Source: Mesorhizobium sp. YIM 152430 (GTDB taxonomy: Bacteria > Pseudomonadota > Alphaproteobacteria > Rhizobiales > Rhizobiaceae). Taken from it: a stretch of DNA of 64,000 nucleotides. Where the stretch lies: positions 310,001 through 374,000 of the forward strand of contig NZ_JARGES010000018.1 of NCBI RefSeq assembly GCF_029210365.1, in the 5' to 3' direction. The stretch's first letter is position 1. Every line of letters starts with the position of its first letter. The notes under the pieces were generated by a model. That model ran no database searches. It was not told where the DNA came from and saw only the letters and a list, made by a program, of their open reading frames with translations. The position numbers and the translations under genes are program-made. Shown here in pieces: positions 45,483 through 54,213 of the stretch.

Positions 45483-45941
45483 ATGCTCCCGGCATCACTC
45501 GGCAGTTCTGCGGCCCTGTTGACATCGCCTAACATCCTGTTCGGCGCGCGTCACAAGGGGATGAATGTCGTCTCCCGATACCTTGAAATGGTCGGTCTGG
45601 AGAGCTTCGAGAGACGCTATGAGCCCGACTTCGTCGCCGCCGCTCCCGGTGACACCGTCACCTTCGTTCCGACCGACAAATCCCACAATGCCGAGAGTAT
45701 CGCGGGGATGTTGCCTGCCGACGCAAAGCCCTTCAAGAGCAAGCTCAACGAGTAGGTCACTATCAACCTCGAAGGGGAAGGCCTCTATGGGGTCAAATGT
45801 ACGCCGCACTATGGCATGGGGATGGTGATGCTGATCTCAGTGGGCGCCCCAACCAACCTAGAGGAGGCCGGAGCGGTGAGGCATCCGCCCAGGGCCAAGC
45901 AACTTTTTGACGAGCTCCTAGCCGCCGTTCCGACCACCTAG
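45483..45941 (+). pseudogene. Pseudoazurin-like blue copper protein, interrupted by an in-frame TAG
   Basis: The frame reads [26 protein letters not shown], then ends at a TAG (45753-45755) just after KSKLNE. It continues in the same frame with VTINLEGEGLYGVKCTPHYGMGMVMLISVG to a second TAG at 45939-45941. This is pseudoazurin, including all type-1 copper ligands (His in KSHN, then Cys, His and Met in KCTPHYGMGM). The normal sequence has Glu where the TAG stands. The 5' part (45483-45615) has no clear pseudoazurin leader or first β-strand, so the gene is also altered at its start. It would have carried electrons in the periplasm. Confidence 0.78.
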
Positions 45942-46192
45942 CGCAGAAGAATATGTGGATGGGGCGAACCCCATTTGCGCTCGCCAACTAGGCGACTTCT
46001 GCTGCTCCTATAGAATACCCGATCTGTTGCGTTCGAATCTGGGAGGCCGACCGGGAGAATCAGGAGCACGAATCCGGCGGCCAGAGTGTGTGAAGGTGCT
46101 CCCAGAGTCCAGGTCTTGCGTACACTCAGATTTTCAGCGTCGGTTGACGCCGCCAGCCCCGTCCGACCCGCTTGCTGGCGGCAACAAGCGCA

Positions 46193-46222
46193 TTGACATC
46201 CAGGTAGCCAGGATCGTTTACA
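46193..46222 (+). promoter_or_regulatory. Promoter ahead of the TlpA-like gene
   Basis: TTGACA at 46193-46198 and TTTACA at 46217-46222 are separated by 18 bp. The spacer holds an imperfect palindrome, ATCCAGGTAGCCAGGAT (46198-46214). The rest of 45942-46266 shows no gene that I can support. The spacer does not match the ACCTC/GAGGT boxes found further right. Confidence 0.5.
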
Positions 46223-46266
46223 CTCATGATGGAGATGAGACCCGCTCTTTCTTATCGGATCGAGAG

Positions 46267-46932
46267 ATGGCACAGGGAAAATTCCGCCTGCCGACCGGAG
46301 TGTTGATGGCATCTGCAATTCTTGCCGGGATGAGTGCCGGCGCAGTCGGCGTCTACGTGTTCGGTGGCCCTTTTGGTAGCGGGCGGCAATCAGCCACCGC
46401 CTCCGATCGGACCCAAAGCTGCCCTGCGCGTGACGACAAGATCGCGGCTGTCGACAAGGCTGCCCAAGGAGAGGTGGCGGCGATGCTTCCGGCCGATCCT
46501 CCGCTTTCGATGAGCAGCCTCGCGTTCAACGGGCCTGATGGCGCTGCCATGACTGTCGCGGAGCTGGCCGGCAAGACACTGCTCATCAATCTCTGGGCGA
46601 CGTGGTGCGCGCCCTGCCGGGAAGAAATGCCCGCCTTAAACGAACTGCAGGCCACGATCGGCGGCCCGGACTTCGAAGTGGTGGCCGTCAACCTCGATAC
46701 CGGCGGCGATGAGAGGCCGAAGGCCTTTCTGCAAGAGATCGGCATCGACGAGCTCACCTATTATCGAGACTCCACGCTCGCGCTCTTCAACAACTTGAAG
46801 CGCCGAGGGCTCGCCATCGGCCTGCCGGTTACGTTGTTGGTAGACGAGGAGGGATGCCTTCTCGCCCACATGAATGGCCCTGCCGAATGGGCCAGCGACG
46901 ATGCCAAGCGGCTTATCGAAGCTGCGATGTGA
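46267..46932 (+). CDS. TlpA-like thiol:disulfide oxidoreductase
   Basis: A 221-residue membrane-anchored thioredoxin-like protein. An N-terminal helix at about 10-33 (TGVLMASAILAGMSAGAVGVYVFGG) is followed by a periplasmic thioredoxin fold with the active site WATWCAPC (Cys114, Cys117) and the cis-proline loop GLPVTLLVDEEG. TlpA proteins keep cysteines reduced for cytochrome c oxidase copper-site and cytochrome c assembly. That fits the convergent ccmF gene and the SCO and PCu(A)C genes further right. The ATG at 46267 gives the family-like N-terminus, although the frame is open 300 bp upstream. Confidence 0.88.
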   Translation: MAQGKFRLPTGVLMASAILAGMSAGAVGVYVFGGPFGSGRQSATASDRTQSCPARDDKIAAVDKAAQGEVAAMLPADPPLSMSSLAFNGPDGAAMTVAELAGKTLLINLWATWCAPCREEMPALNELQATIGGPDFEVVAVNLDTGGDERPKAFLQEIGIDELTYYRDSTLALFNNLKRRGLAIGLPVTLLVDEEGCLLAHMNGPAEWASDDAKRLIEAAM

Positions 46933-47003
46933 ACTGCTGTCAGGCTGTCCAACCTGGCCGGTTGCGCGAATATCGAGCTAGAGTTGCTGCGACACAGGCG
47001 CCG

Positions 47004-48995
47004 TCACTCCGCTGGGACATCCGATCGGGCGAGTGCGATCCGATTTCGACTCGGCGCGCCGACCCGAAACCGACGATCGAACAGCGATATCGCGCCACCA
47101 GCCATCATCGCCACGCCGCCGAGCCAGAGCAGCAGCACCAGCGGCTTCCACCATACGCGCACCACGACGCCGCCATCGGGGGTGGGGTCGCCGAGCGAGA
47201 CGTAGAGCTGGCTGAATCCGCGGGTGGCGATGCCTGCTTCCGTGGTCGGCATCTGGCGCGCGGTGTAGAGACGCTTGGACGAGACTATCTCGCCGCGTTG
47301 CCGGCCATCGCTGTCGAGATAGACGAAGCGGCCCTGCTCCTCGGTGAAGTTCGGGCCGCGATGCGGCGCGATACCATCGAAACGCAACGTATATCCGGCG
47401 ATCGGCATCGTGTCGCCGGGTTGCATCACGACGATTCGCTCAATCTCAAGCGAGGTGACGGCGGCGATGCCCAGCACCGTCACGCCCAACCCGAAATGTG
47501 CCGCAGCAGTGCCGTAAACCGAGCGCGGTAGGCCCTTGAATCGCTTCCACGCCACTGCCGCACCCACGCTGCCGATGCCTGCCTTCAGCGTCAGATCGGT
47601 CAGCGCGCCCAGCATCAGCCAGACGGCAAGGCCGACGCCGAATGCGGCGAGCGCCCCTTTGCCTTCCACGAAGAAGAAGACCACGAGCGCCGTCAGCAGC
47701 GCCGCGCCGAGGGCGAAGTAGAGGCGCTGGGCCACGGCGTAGAGGTCGCCGCGCTTCCAGGCCAGCAGCGGCCCGAACGGCACGGCCAGAAGCAGTGGGA
47801 TCATGAGGGGGATGAAGGTGAGGTTGAAGAACGGCGCGCCGACCGAGATCTTGTCGCCGGTGACCGCCTCGATCAGTAGCGGATAGAGCGTGCCGATCAG
47901 CACCGTGGCCGCCGCCGTGGTCAGGAACAGGTTGTTGAGCACCAGTGCGCCCTCGCGCGAAACGGGGTGGAACAGCCCGCCCTGCGTCAGTGTCGAAGCG
48001 CGCGCGGCGAACAGCGCCAGCGAGCCGCCAATCAAGGCGATCAGGATCATCAGGATGAAGACGCCGCGCGCCGGATCTGTGGCGAAAGCATGGACGGAGG
48101 TCAGCACGCCGGAGCGCACGAGGAAGGTGCCGAGCAGAGACAGCGAGAAGGTGAGGATGGCGAGCAGCAGCGTCCAGATCTTCAGCGCCGAGCGCCGCTC
48201 CATCACGATCGCCGAGTGAAGAAGCGCAGTGCCGGACAGCCACGGCAGGAACGAGGCGTTTTCGACCGGGTCCCAGAACCACCAGCCGCCCCAGCCAAGC
48301 TCGTAGTAGGCCCAGTAGGAGCCCATCGCGATACCGCCCGTCAGGAACAACCAGGCCGCAAGGGTCCACGGCCGCACCCAGCGCGCCCAGGCGGCATCGA
48401 TACGGCCCTCGATCAGCGCCGCGACCGCAAAGGAGAAGCAGACCGAGAAGCCGACATAGCCGAGATAGAGCAGTGGTGGATGGATCGCGAGCCCGATGTC
48501 CTGCAGGATCGGGTTGAGGTCGCGGCCCTCGATCGGTGCGGGGTTGATTCGAGCGAACGGGTTCGATGTGGCGAGAATGAACAGAAGGAAGGCGGCTCCG
48601 ACCAGACCCTGCACAGCCAGTACATTCGTGCGCAGGCTGGCCGGTAGATTGTCGCTGAACCACGCCACAAGTGCGCCGAAGAATGCCAGGATCAGGACCC
48701 AGAGCAGCATCGAGCCCTCGTGGTTTCCCCAAACCCCGGTGACCTTGAAAAGCATCGGCTTCAGCGAATGCGAATTCTCCCAGACATTCTGAACGGAGAA
48801 GTCCGAGGTGACATAGGCTGCCGTGAGCGCGGCGAACGACAGCGCGACGAAACCGAAAACCGCAACCGAAGCCGGCCTGGCAACGGCCATGAGGCGATCG
48901 TCGCCCAGTTGCGTGCCGATCCACGGTATGAAGAATTGCACCGTGGCCAGAACACATGCCAGCACGAGCGCGAAATGTCCCAACTCAACAATCAT
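47004..48995 (-). CDS. ccmF: Cytochrome c-type biogenesis protein CcmF (heme lyase)
   Basis: A 663-residue polytopic membrane protein of the CcmF/CycK family. It has the N-terminal ELGHFALVLACVLATVQFFIPW, the tryptophan-rich WWD domain (GSYWAYYELGWGGWWFWDPVENASFLPWL) that presents heme, and the late segment SLEIERIVVMQPGDTMPIAGYTLRFDGI. It transfers heme to apocytochromes c together with CcmH/CcmG. None of ccmABCDEGH is next to it, so this is an isolated, possibly second, copy. A MerR-type promoter lies 180 bp upstream. It converges with the tlpA-like gene. Confidence 0.92.
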   Translation of the reverse strand: MIVELGHFALVLACVLATVQFFIPWIGTQLGDDRLMAVARPASVAVFGFVALSFAALTAAYVTSDFSVQNVWENSHSLKPMLFKVTGVWGNHEGSMLLWVLILAFFGALVAWFSDNLPASLRTNVLAVQGLVGAAFLLFILATSNPFARINPAPIEGRDLNPILQDIGLAIHPPLLYLGYVGFSVCFSFAVAALIEGRIDAAWARWVRPWTLAAWLFLTGGIAMGSYWAYYELGWGGWWFWDPVENASFLPWLSGTALLHSAIVMERRSALKIWTLLLAILTFSLSLLGTFLVRSGVLTSVHAFATDPARGVFILMILIALIGGSLALFAARASTLTQGGLFHPVSREGALVLNNLFLTTAAATVLIGTLYPLLIEAVTGDKISVGAPFFNLTFIPLMIPLLLAVPFGPLLAWKRGDLYAVAQRLYFALGAALLTALVVFFFVEGKGALAAFGVGLAVWLMLGALTDLTLKAGIGSVGAAVAWKRFKGLPRSVYGTAAAHFGLGVTVLGIAAVTSLEIERIVVMQPGDTMPIAGYTLRFDGIAPHRGPNFTEEQGRFVYLDSDGRQRGEIVSSKRLYTARQMPTTEAGIATRGFSQLYVSLGDPTPDGGVVVRVWWKPLVLLLWLGGVAMMAGGAISLFDRRFRVGAPSRNRIALARSDVPAE

Positions 48996-49173
48996 GGCGA
49001 TGTCCCGAGCAGCCTCCGAGGGGCAATACAGTTGGAGATCGCGCGCGCAAACCGTTTCGCCGCGACGGGGCGGTCCGTACGCATGAGCACCGGGTTCGCC
49101 AACGCCAACTCCCTTCTCCGATCAACAGCCAGGAATGGCGGAGCAAACCGATGTCGCCGACCCGACCAAGCCC

Positions 49174-49204
49174 TTTATGCAACCTCTAGCAGGATGAGGT
49201 GCAA
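49174..49204 (-). promoter_or_regulatory. MerR-type promoter of ccmF (19-bp spacer, operator box)
   Basis: On the minus strand TTGCAC (49204-49199) and CATAAA (49179-49174) are separated by exactly 19 bp. The spacer and the -35 edge hold ACCTCATCCTGCTAGAGGT (49200-49182), an imperfect palindrome with ACCTC/GAGGT ends. A 19-bp spacer spanned by a palindrome is the hallmark of MerR-family activation. The flanking gap (48996-49247) has no gene. Confidence 0.8.
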
Positions 49205-49247
49205 GAGCCCGACCACGTCGCTGAGGTCCCGGCAACCGGCCTCGGCT

Positions 49248-50576
49248 CTAGGGTTCACCACCGCTCGCCCGCGTTGTCGCGCTTCCCCGCCGTCGGATAA
49301 ACACGTACGGCACCGCGCCAAGTACGAACACGCCGGCGAACGTCAGATAGACGGCCCAATCATATTGAGTGGCCAGCAGGAGTGAGGTCACCACTCCCAG
49401 GACCGCCGTCGGCGGCACGTTCGCGATCGATGGCAGCCGGAAAGGCCGCTCGAGGTCGGGCTGTGTAAACCTCAGGACGATCACGGCCGTATTGATCGCG
49501 GCGAAGACAAGGGTCACTCCCAGCGAGGACAGGCTTGCGACAAACGCGATTTCCCCGACGGCTACGAAGGCGCATGCGATCACGAGATAGATCAGTGCGG
49601 CGATCCACGGGCTGCGACTGAAGCCCAGGGTTCTGGATAGGGGACTGGGAAGATCGCCGTCGCGGGCCATGCCGAAGAGGAGCCTGCTCCCCGACAGCGA
49701 GGAACTCACGACGGCGTTCGCGGTAGCGATGAGGGCGGCAGCGATGATGATCATGCCGAAAGAGCCGCCCAGTTGCGCGGCCGCATCGGCGAGCGGAGAT
49801 TGGGAACCTGCAAGACTGTCGGCGCTCATCAGGCTCAGAACTCCGAAGATCACGGCCATGTAGACGACGGTGGTGATGCCCAGCGCGATCATGAAAGCGC
49901 GCCACAAATCGCGGTCGGGACGCTTGGCCTCTTCCGAGAGGGAAGCCATGTGCTCGTAGCCGGAGTAGATAAAGAACAGGATAGCCGCACCCTGAAGGAT
50001 GCCGGCGGGATTGTCGGGCCAGACCGAGACGTCCTGCAAGCTCCTGCTGCCAGATGGTATGGCGAACAGTGCAAAGCCCACGAGACATGAAACCTGGAGA
50101 ACGGTCAGGGCCGCGCTGACGAAAGCCGCCTTGCCGATCCCGGCAATATTGATCATCGTGGCGACGCCCATGAGCGCAATGGCAACGATGACGGGCGCAA
50201 ACGGAAGGAGTGTCTGCGCGTAGTTGCCGAAGGTGAGCGCCACCGTTGCCAGGGTAGCCGCGCCATGAACGGCGATGAACAGCCCGATCATGAACGCCAG
50301 AGCCGGAAACGAAGGAAACGTCTTACGCAGGAAGTTATGTTCCGCACCAGCACCTGGAAGCGCCGAGGCGATTTCAGCATAGGACAGGCCGGAAAATGCC
50401 GATATCACGGCGGCAAGCACGAAGCTCAGCCAGATGGCATCGCCCGCTGCCCCGGCCGCCGGCGCGATGACGGAATAGATCCCGGCACCGATGATCGTGC
50501 CGACTCCATAGAGCGACAGCCGTACAACGCCGAGCGACTTGGCCAGCGCTGGATGCTCGTTTCCGCTGCTCGACAT
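49248..50576 (-). CDS. APC-superfamily amino acid/amine permease
   Basis: A 442-residue transporter with about twelve hydrophobic helices. The first helix carries the APC signature GVGTIIGAGIYSV, and later blocks are LSYAEIASALPGAGAEHNFLRKTFP and AYEHMA-type FFIYSGYEHMASLSEEAKRPDRDL. Such permeases exchange or import amino acids or polyamines. The start at 50576 is preceded by GAGGAAAG. An in-frame extension to 50693 would run through the MerR-type promoter and is rejected. The substrate is unknown. Confidence 0.88.
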   Translation of the reverse strand: MSSSGNEHPALAKSLGVVRLSLYGVGTIIGAGIYSVIAPAAGAAGDAIWLSFVLAAVISAFSGLSYAEIASALPGAGAEHNFLRKTFPSFPALAFMIGLFIAVHGAATLATVALTFGNYAQTLLPFAPVIVAIALMGVATMINIAGIGKAAFVSAALTVLQVSCLVGFALFAIPSGSRSLQDVSVWPDNPAGILQGAAILFFIYSGYEHMASLSEEAKRPDRDLWRAFMIALGITTVVYMAVIFGVLSLMSADSLAGSQSPLADAAAQLGGSFGMIIIAAALIATANAVVSSSLSGSRLLFGMARDGDLPSPLSRTLGFSRSPWIAALIYLVIACAFVAVGEIAFVASLSSLGVTLVFAAINTAVIVLRFTQPDLERPFRLPSIANVPPTAVLGVVTSLLLATQYDWAVYLTFAGVFVLGAVPYVFIRRRGSATTRASGGEP

Positions 50577-50649
50577 CTTTCCTCGCATCCTTGCCTCGAT
50601 CGGATATCTCGAACGCCGTTCGTGCGCTTCCGACAAAACGGTCAGTGGA

Positions 50650-50680
50650 TTTCTAGGACCTCGACCTGCTAGAGGTTCAA
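50650..50680 (-). promoter_or_regulatory. MerR-type promoter of the APC permease gene
   Basis: On the minus strand TTGAAC (50680-50675) and TAGAAA (50655-50650) flank a 19-bp spacer. The box ACCTCTAGCAGGTCGAGGT spans 50676-50658. It lies about 75 bp ahead of the permease start and is back-to-back with another box of the same kind at 50808. Confidence 0.8.
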
Positions 50681-50803
50681 CCGAAAACGACAACTGCCGA
50701 GGGATCGGGTCTCACCACGCGGCGAGAGACACGGCGTCAAGGCAAGATCTCTATGCTGGTTCCCGACCCTACCGGGCCCGAGTGCCCGATAGAACATTCC
50801 CCC

Positions 50804-50834
50804 TTGCTCCTCTAGCGACTAGAGCTGCTAGCCT
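50804..50834 (+). promoter_or_regulatory. MerR-type promoter ahead of the HXXEE pseudogene
   Basis: TTGCTC (50804-50809) and TAGCCT (50829-50834) are separated by 19 bp. The box TCCTCTAGCGACTAGAGCT (50808-50826) contains the perfect palindrome CTCTAG-CGA-CTAGAG. It points to the interrupted HXXEE gene starting at 51011. Confidence 0.8.
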
Positions 50835-51010
50835 TCTCGATATCGCAGCCGAGCCACAATGTCTGTACCCGGTAGTGTGCTGGTCACAGGTAGATCAACC
50901 AGAATGCCATCGCGATGGGGTTACCAGGCAGTCTCGGCAGTGCATTCATCGCGCAAGGGCTTCGGCGGTTTCAGTGAAGCTTTCGTCGCCTTGCCAAAAG
51001 GAGTCGAAAA

Positions 51011-51494
51011 ATGGCGACCATCAACCTTTCGCAGTCCGACAAAAGCGGTAGCGGCTTCGGCTACAGGGAACTGCCTTTCCTCCTGCCTTACATTGTGTTT
51101 GTCCTTCACACGCTATAAGAGCTGCCCGGATTTGCGGCCTGGGTCACAAGGAACTTCGGGCCGGAGACCACCGAGGCTTTCGCAGCGAACCACATACCGC
51201 TTTTTCTCCTGGTGCTGGTCTGCGCGTGGAGGGCGGGGGCTGCCCAGTGGGTCGTGCTGACGATGGCCTTTCAGTGGCAGTTTTTCGTCAACGCCTTCTT
51301 TCACCTCGCCACCTGGGTAATGTTCGCGGAATACTCCCCCGGAGCCGTCACCGGCGCTGTCGTTGCGATTCCGGCGACGCTCTTTTTTTACATGGATCAT
51401 CCGTGAAGAGCGAGCAAGCAAGGGAGAGGTCGCGCTGGCCCTCGTAGTCGGAACGATGATTGCCGCCTTGGCGATCGGCTCTTTGTTCGTATGA
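51011..51494 (+). pseudogene. HXXEE-domain membrane protein, broken by a nonsense codon and a frameshift
   Basis: From ATG 51011 (AGGAG upstream) the frame reads PFLLPYIVFVLHTL, then TAA at 51116-51118, then ELPGFAAWVTRNFGPE and on to TGA at 51404-51406. The stop stands exactly where the first Glu of the HXXEE motif (H-T-L-E-E-L) should be. Near 51395 the natural C-terminus (REERASKGEVALALVVGTMIAALAIGSLFV) moves to another frame and ends at 51494, implying a 1-2 nt indel. Several membrane helices remain recognisable. An intact relative is encoded at 60417. A functional product is unlikely. Confidence 0.78.
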
Positions 51495-51547
51495 TTTTTC
51501 GGTAGGAGCGCGGTATGCACTCCCGCTCCTTCCGACACTTTTTGCCG

Positions 51548-53500
51548 CTAGACGGGAGCACGTATGGAAGTCGTTGTGCGAGCTTGTTCCAGAATCAGAG
51601 CTCCATCGATCCTCGCTCGCTCGGCCAGGAAGGCCTGCAGCTCATCTCCTGCGAGCATTCGCTCCGCCGGCAGACGGACTCGCATCGGGTCCACCTTGGT
51701 GTCGTTGACGATGAGTTCGTAGTGAAGGTGGTTTCCGGTCGAAAGGCCCGTCGAGCCTACATAGCCGATTATCTGGCCTTGCCGGACGCGTGCGCCTGGT
51801 ACCACTCCATCTGCGATCCTGTCCTGGTGATTGAAGGTCGTCTGATAGCCGTTCGCGTGACTGATGATGGTCTGACGGCCATAGCCGCCACTCCAGCCGG
51901 CCTGTTCGACGACGCCGTCCCCGGAAGCGATTATCGGCGTGCCTCGTGGGGCCGCCCAATCGACTCCAGTATGAGCGCGGGCGTAGCCGAGTATCGGGTG
52001 GCGTCGATTGCCGAAGCCAGACGTGAATCTCCCGTTAGGAATCGGATTGCGGAGGAGAAACTGCCGGGCACTACGCCCGCTCTCGTCGAAGTAGCCGATA
52101 GTGCCGTCCTGCATCTGAAAGCGATAGAATGCGCGCTCGGCACCACCCATGGTGGCCCGCACGAACAGGAGTTCCGACTCTTGCGTAGCGTTGTCCTCGC
52201 CATCAGGCTGTGAAAAGAAGACCTCGATGCTGTCCGCTTGATTGAGACGCGATTGAAGATCAGCATCGGCGGCGAGCAGCCGAACCAGCTTTCGGGTCAT
52301 GGAACGCGTCAGCCCATGAGAAAAAGCGGCTCGGTAAATTCCGTCATAGAGGGTTGGTGGATCTTCGCGGCTGTACATAGCGGGCGGGTGAGTGGTGTCG
52401 AAAGCCGCCTGCAACGCGGGGCTAGGCTCCGGCTCGCTTCCTGGCACATACTGCCGCCTATCGTTGAGAGCGACTGTGGACACATGCCGATCTACATCGT
52501 AGACGCTCGCGCGCACGATGCGGCTTTCCCCAAGACGCGCCTCGATACCGAGTCGCAGAACGCTGCCAGCCTTCAGCACCGGCGTTCCTAGCATGGTGGA
52601 AAGGGCCGACGCCATCCCATCTGCATTAGCGCTTGTGTAGCCTGCCCGCTCCAGCGCTTCCTCAATTTCGCCTTCGGCATGAAAGGGGATGACGTCCTCA
52701 GCATAGTCGAGGATGGGATCGCCGCTCCTTGCCCGGATAGCAACCGAAGCATTCTCCGCCACGATCCGAATGCCGGTAGGCCCTTGCAGATCACTTATGG
52801 TCGGCGAACTGCCGAAACGCTCAGGGTCAACGAAATGGAGAGCCGCGACCCGCACGTCGCCATCGGTGAGGAGGGCACTGAGATTGCGCACCACGACCTC
52901 AACCTCTTCGGCTGACAAATCGCTACTTGCGTCGGAGACGTCGGTCTCGAGAGGAAAATCGATCGTTCGCAGACGGACTACGTTCTCGACGCTGGCGCCG
53001 TAGATGATGCCCGCGCTCGAAGTGGGTTGAGCGACTCCTTCCTCGGCAAAAATCTCCAAGCCGTCGAAGGCGGGATATGCGCGGCTCGTCGCATGGCCGG
53101 CCGCCAGCGACATCCGGGCCTGGACAAACGGCATCGTGCGCAACACATCGCGGTCGCCCGACCGGGTCATCGTTGCCAGTTCCATCCGTCTGCGGTCGGT
53201 CAGACTCGCCAGATTGCGCGGCGGAACGAGTCGACCCGCCTTGGTGGCCAACTGGCTGTCATTGGACCAATCGGCTGAAAGCAGGCTTAGAACCTCGGGC
53301 GGCGTGGCAAGAACTTCGCGACCGTCGAGGGCCGCAAACAGCGCCACGCCCATCAAGATACTTGAGGTGACGCCGGTCAGAAATGTTCCCGATAGCCATC
53401 GGATCGAGACTTCACGCCGGTCCGGTGGCTTAGTGCGGCCGCCGACAACCAACGGAGGTTCGTTCCCTAACGAAGCAAGGGGGTCATCGACAGACGGCAT
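51548..53500 (-). CDS. M23-family metallopeptidase with N-terminal membrane anchor
   Basis: A 650-residue cell-envelope protein. A membrane helix lies near residues 35-60 (LSGTFLTGVTSSILMGVALFAAL), followed by a long periplasmic region. The C-terminal LytM/M23 domain starts near residue 490: metal ligands RRHPILG and HTGVDWAAP (His and Asp near 497 and 511), SHANGYQTTFNHQ, and HLHYEL near 591. The size and architecture match the large M23 proteins of alphaproteobacteria that cut or remodel peptidoglycan cross-links. All catalytic residues are present. Confidence 0.9.
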   Translation of the reverse strand: MPSVDDPLASLGNEPPLVVGGRTKPPDRREVSIRWLSGTFLTGVTSSILMGVALFAALDGREVLATPPEVLSLLSADWSNDSQLATKAGRLVPPRNLASLTDRRRMELATMTRSGDRDVLRTMPFVQARMSLAAGHATSRAYPAFDGLEIFAEEGVAQPTSSAGIIYGASVENVVRLRTIDFPLETDVSDASSDLSAEEVEVVVRNLSALLTDGDVRVAALHFVDPERFGSSPTISDLQGPTGIRIVAENASVAIRARSGDPILDYAEDVIPFHAEGEIEEALERAGYTSANADGMASALSTMLGTPVLKAGSVLRLGIEARLGESRIVRASVYDVDRHVSTVALNDRRQYVPGSEPEPSPALQAAFDTTHPPAMYSREDPPTLYDGIYRAAFSHGLTRSMTRKLVRLLAADADLQSRLNQADSIEVFFSQPDGEDNATQESELLFVRATMGGAERAFYRFQMQDGTIGYFDESGRSARQFLLRNPIPNGRFTSGFGNRRHPILGYARAHTGVDWAAPRGTPIIASGDGVVEQAGWSGGYGRQTIISHANGYQTTFNHQDRIADGVVPGARVRQGQIIGYVGSTGLSTGNHLHYELIVNDTKVDPMRVRLPAERMLAGDELQAFLAERARIDGALILEQARTTTSIRAPV

Positions 53501-54088
53501 TTTTTGTGGCTGCTATCCCTCAGGCCTTCACAAGTGTCTCTCATAGCGCGAAGACCATCGTGGTCAACACGCGTATCGCTCCCGCTAGGAGGAACTCCTC
53601 CCCGCCGCAAAAATGTTGCTTGTCTTGGAACGCCCCCTATGGGGCTGCACCGACGGCCTCGTTCGCGGCTTTCTGTAGTCCGACTATGAAGAGAATTAGG
53701 CTCGAATATGACCCGACCGGTTCAGAGGTTCCAGCCCGCGCACTTTGCGGATCCATTCGCCATCGACGATCACCGTCTGGCCTGGCCAATGCCATGATTG
53801 TGGTAGGGCTCCTCATAGAGTCCGCCAAATTGGTGCCTGTTTTAGAGTCCCCGATAGGGGATCAGGAAACCCCCACGCTTTTAGGCGGTGGGGAGGCGGA
53901 AGCTCTTGGGCAACTTTTGTGCGCCACGAGCCCTCGAATTGCGGGACGCGACTTTGTGGTCGAGAGCGAAAACCAGTCTATGATGCGCATCGACAGCTTT
54001 CCTGCATCGCGCAGTGCCCTGTACCCGTCAGCGCAGTTCGGTTGACGGCCGTCGATCGTGATTTCGTCCTGCGGACACGAGCGAGGGC
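53501..54088. other. Gene-poor region without supported CDS
   Basis: About 590 bp between the M23 gene and the methyltransferase promoter. Open frames exist (for example 53506-54045 on the plus strand), but their translations look unlike any family that I know and contain proline/serine-rich runs typical of out-of-frame GC-rich DNA. Part of it may be decayed coding sequence. No RNA gene or repeat was recognised. Confidence 0.4.
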
Positions 54089-54119
54089 TTGAACCTCATG
54101 CTGCTAGAGGTGGGAACAT
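54089..54119 (+). promoter_or_regulatory. MerR-type promoter ahead of the PmtA-like gene
   Basis: TTGAAC (54089-54094), a 19-bp spacer and GAACAT (54114-54119). The box ACCTCATGCTGCTAGAGGT spans 54093-54111 and is nearly identical to the ccmF box. The methyltransferase starts at 54214. Confidence 0.75.
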
Positions 54120-54213
54120 CTGGCGGCTATCCAACTGACTGGCTGATTCGCAGGGAAACCTCGAGGCCGTACCGGCTGCGAGCGGCTTCACCCGGCAGCG
54201 AGAGATCGAAACA

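Noticed and set aside
53575-53605. An eighth MerR-type box ahead of the M23 peptidase gene (minus strand)
   Set aside because: A CTAGCGGGAG-like core is present, but no -35/-10 pair with 19-bp spacing could be placed.
53506-54045. A 179-codon plus-strand frame as a real gene
   Set aside because: There is no Shine-Dalgarno, the composition is odd, and no family is recognised. Kept only as an unresolved region.
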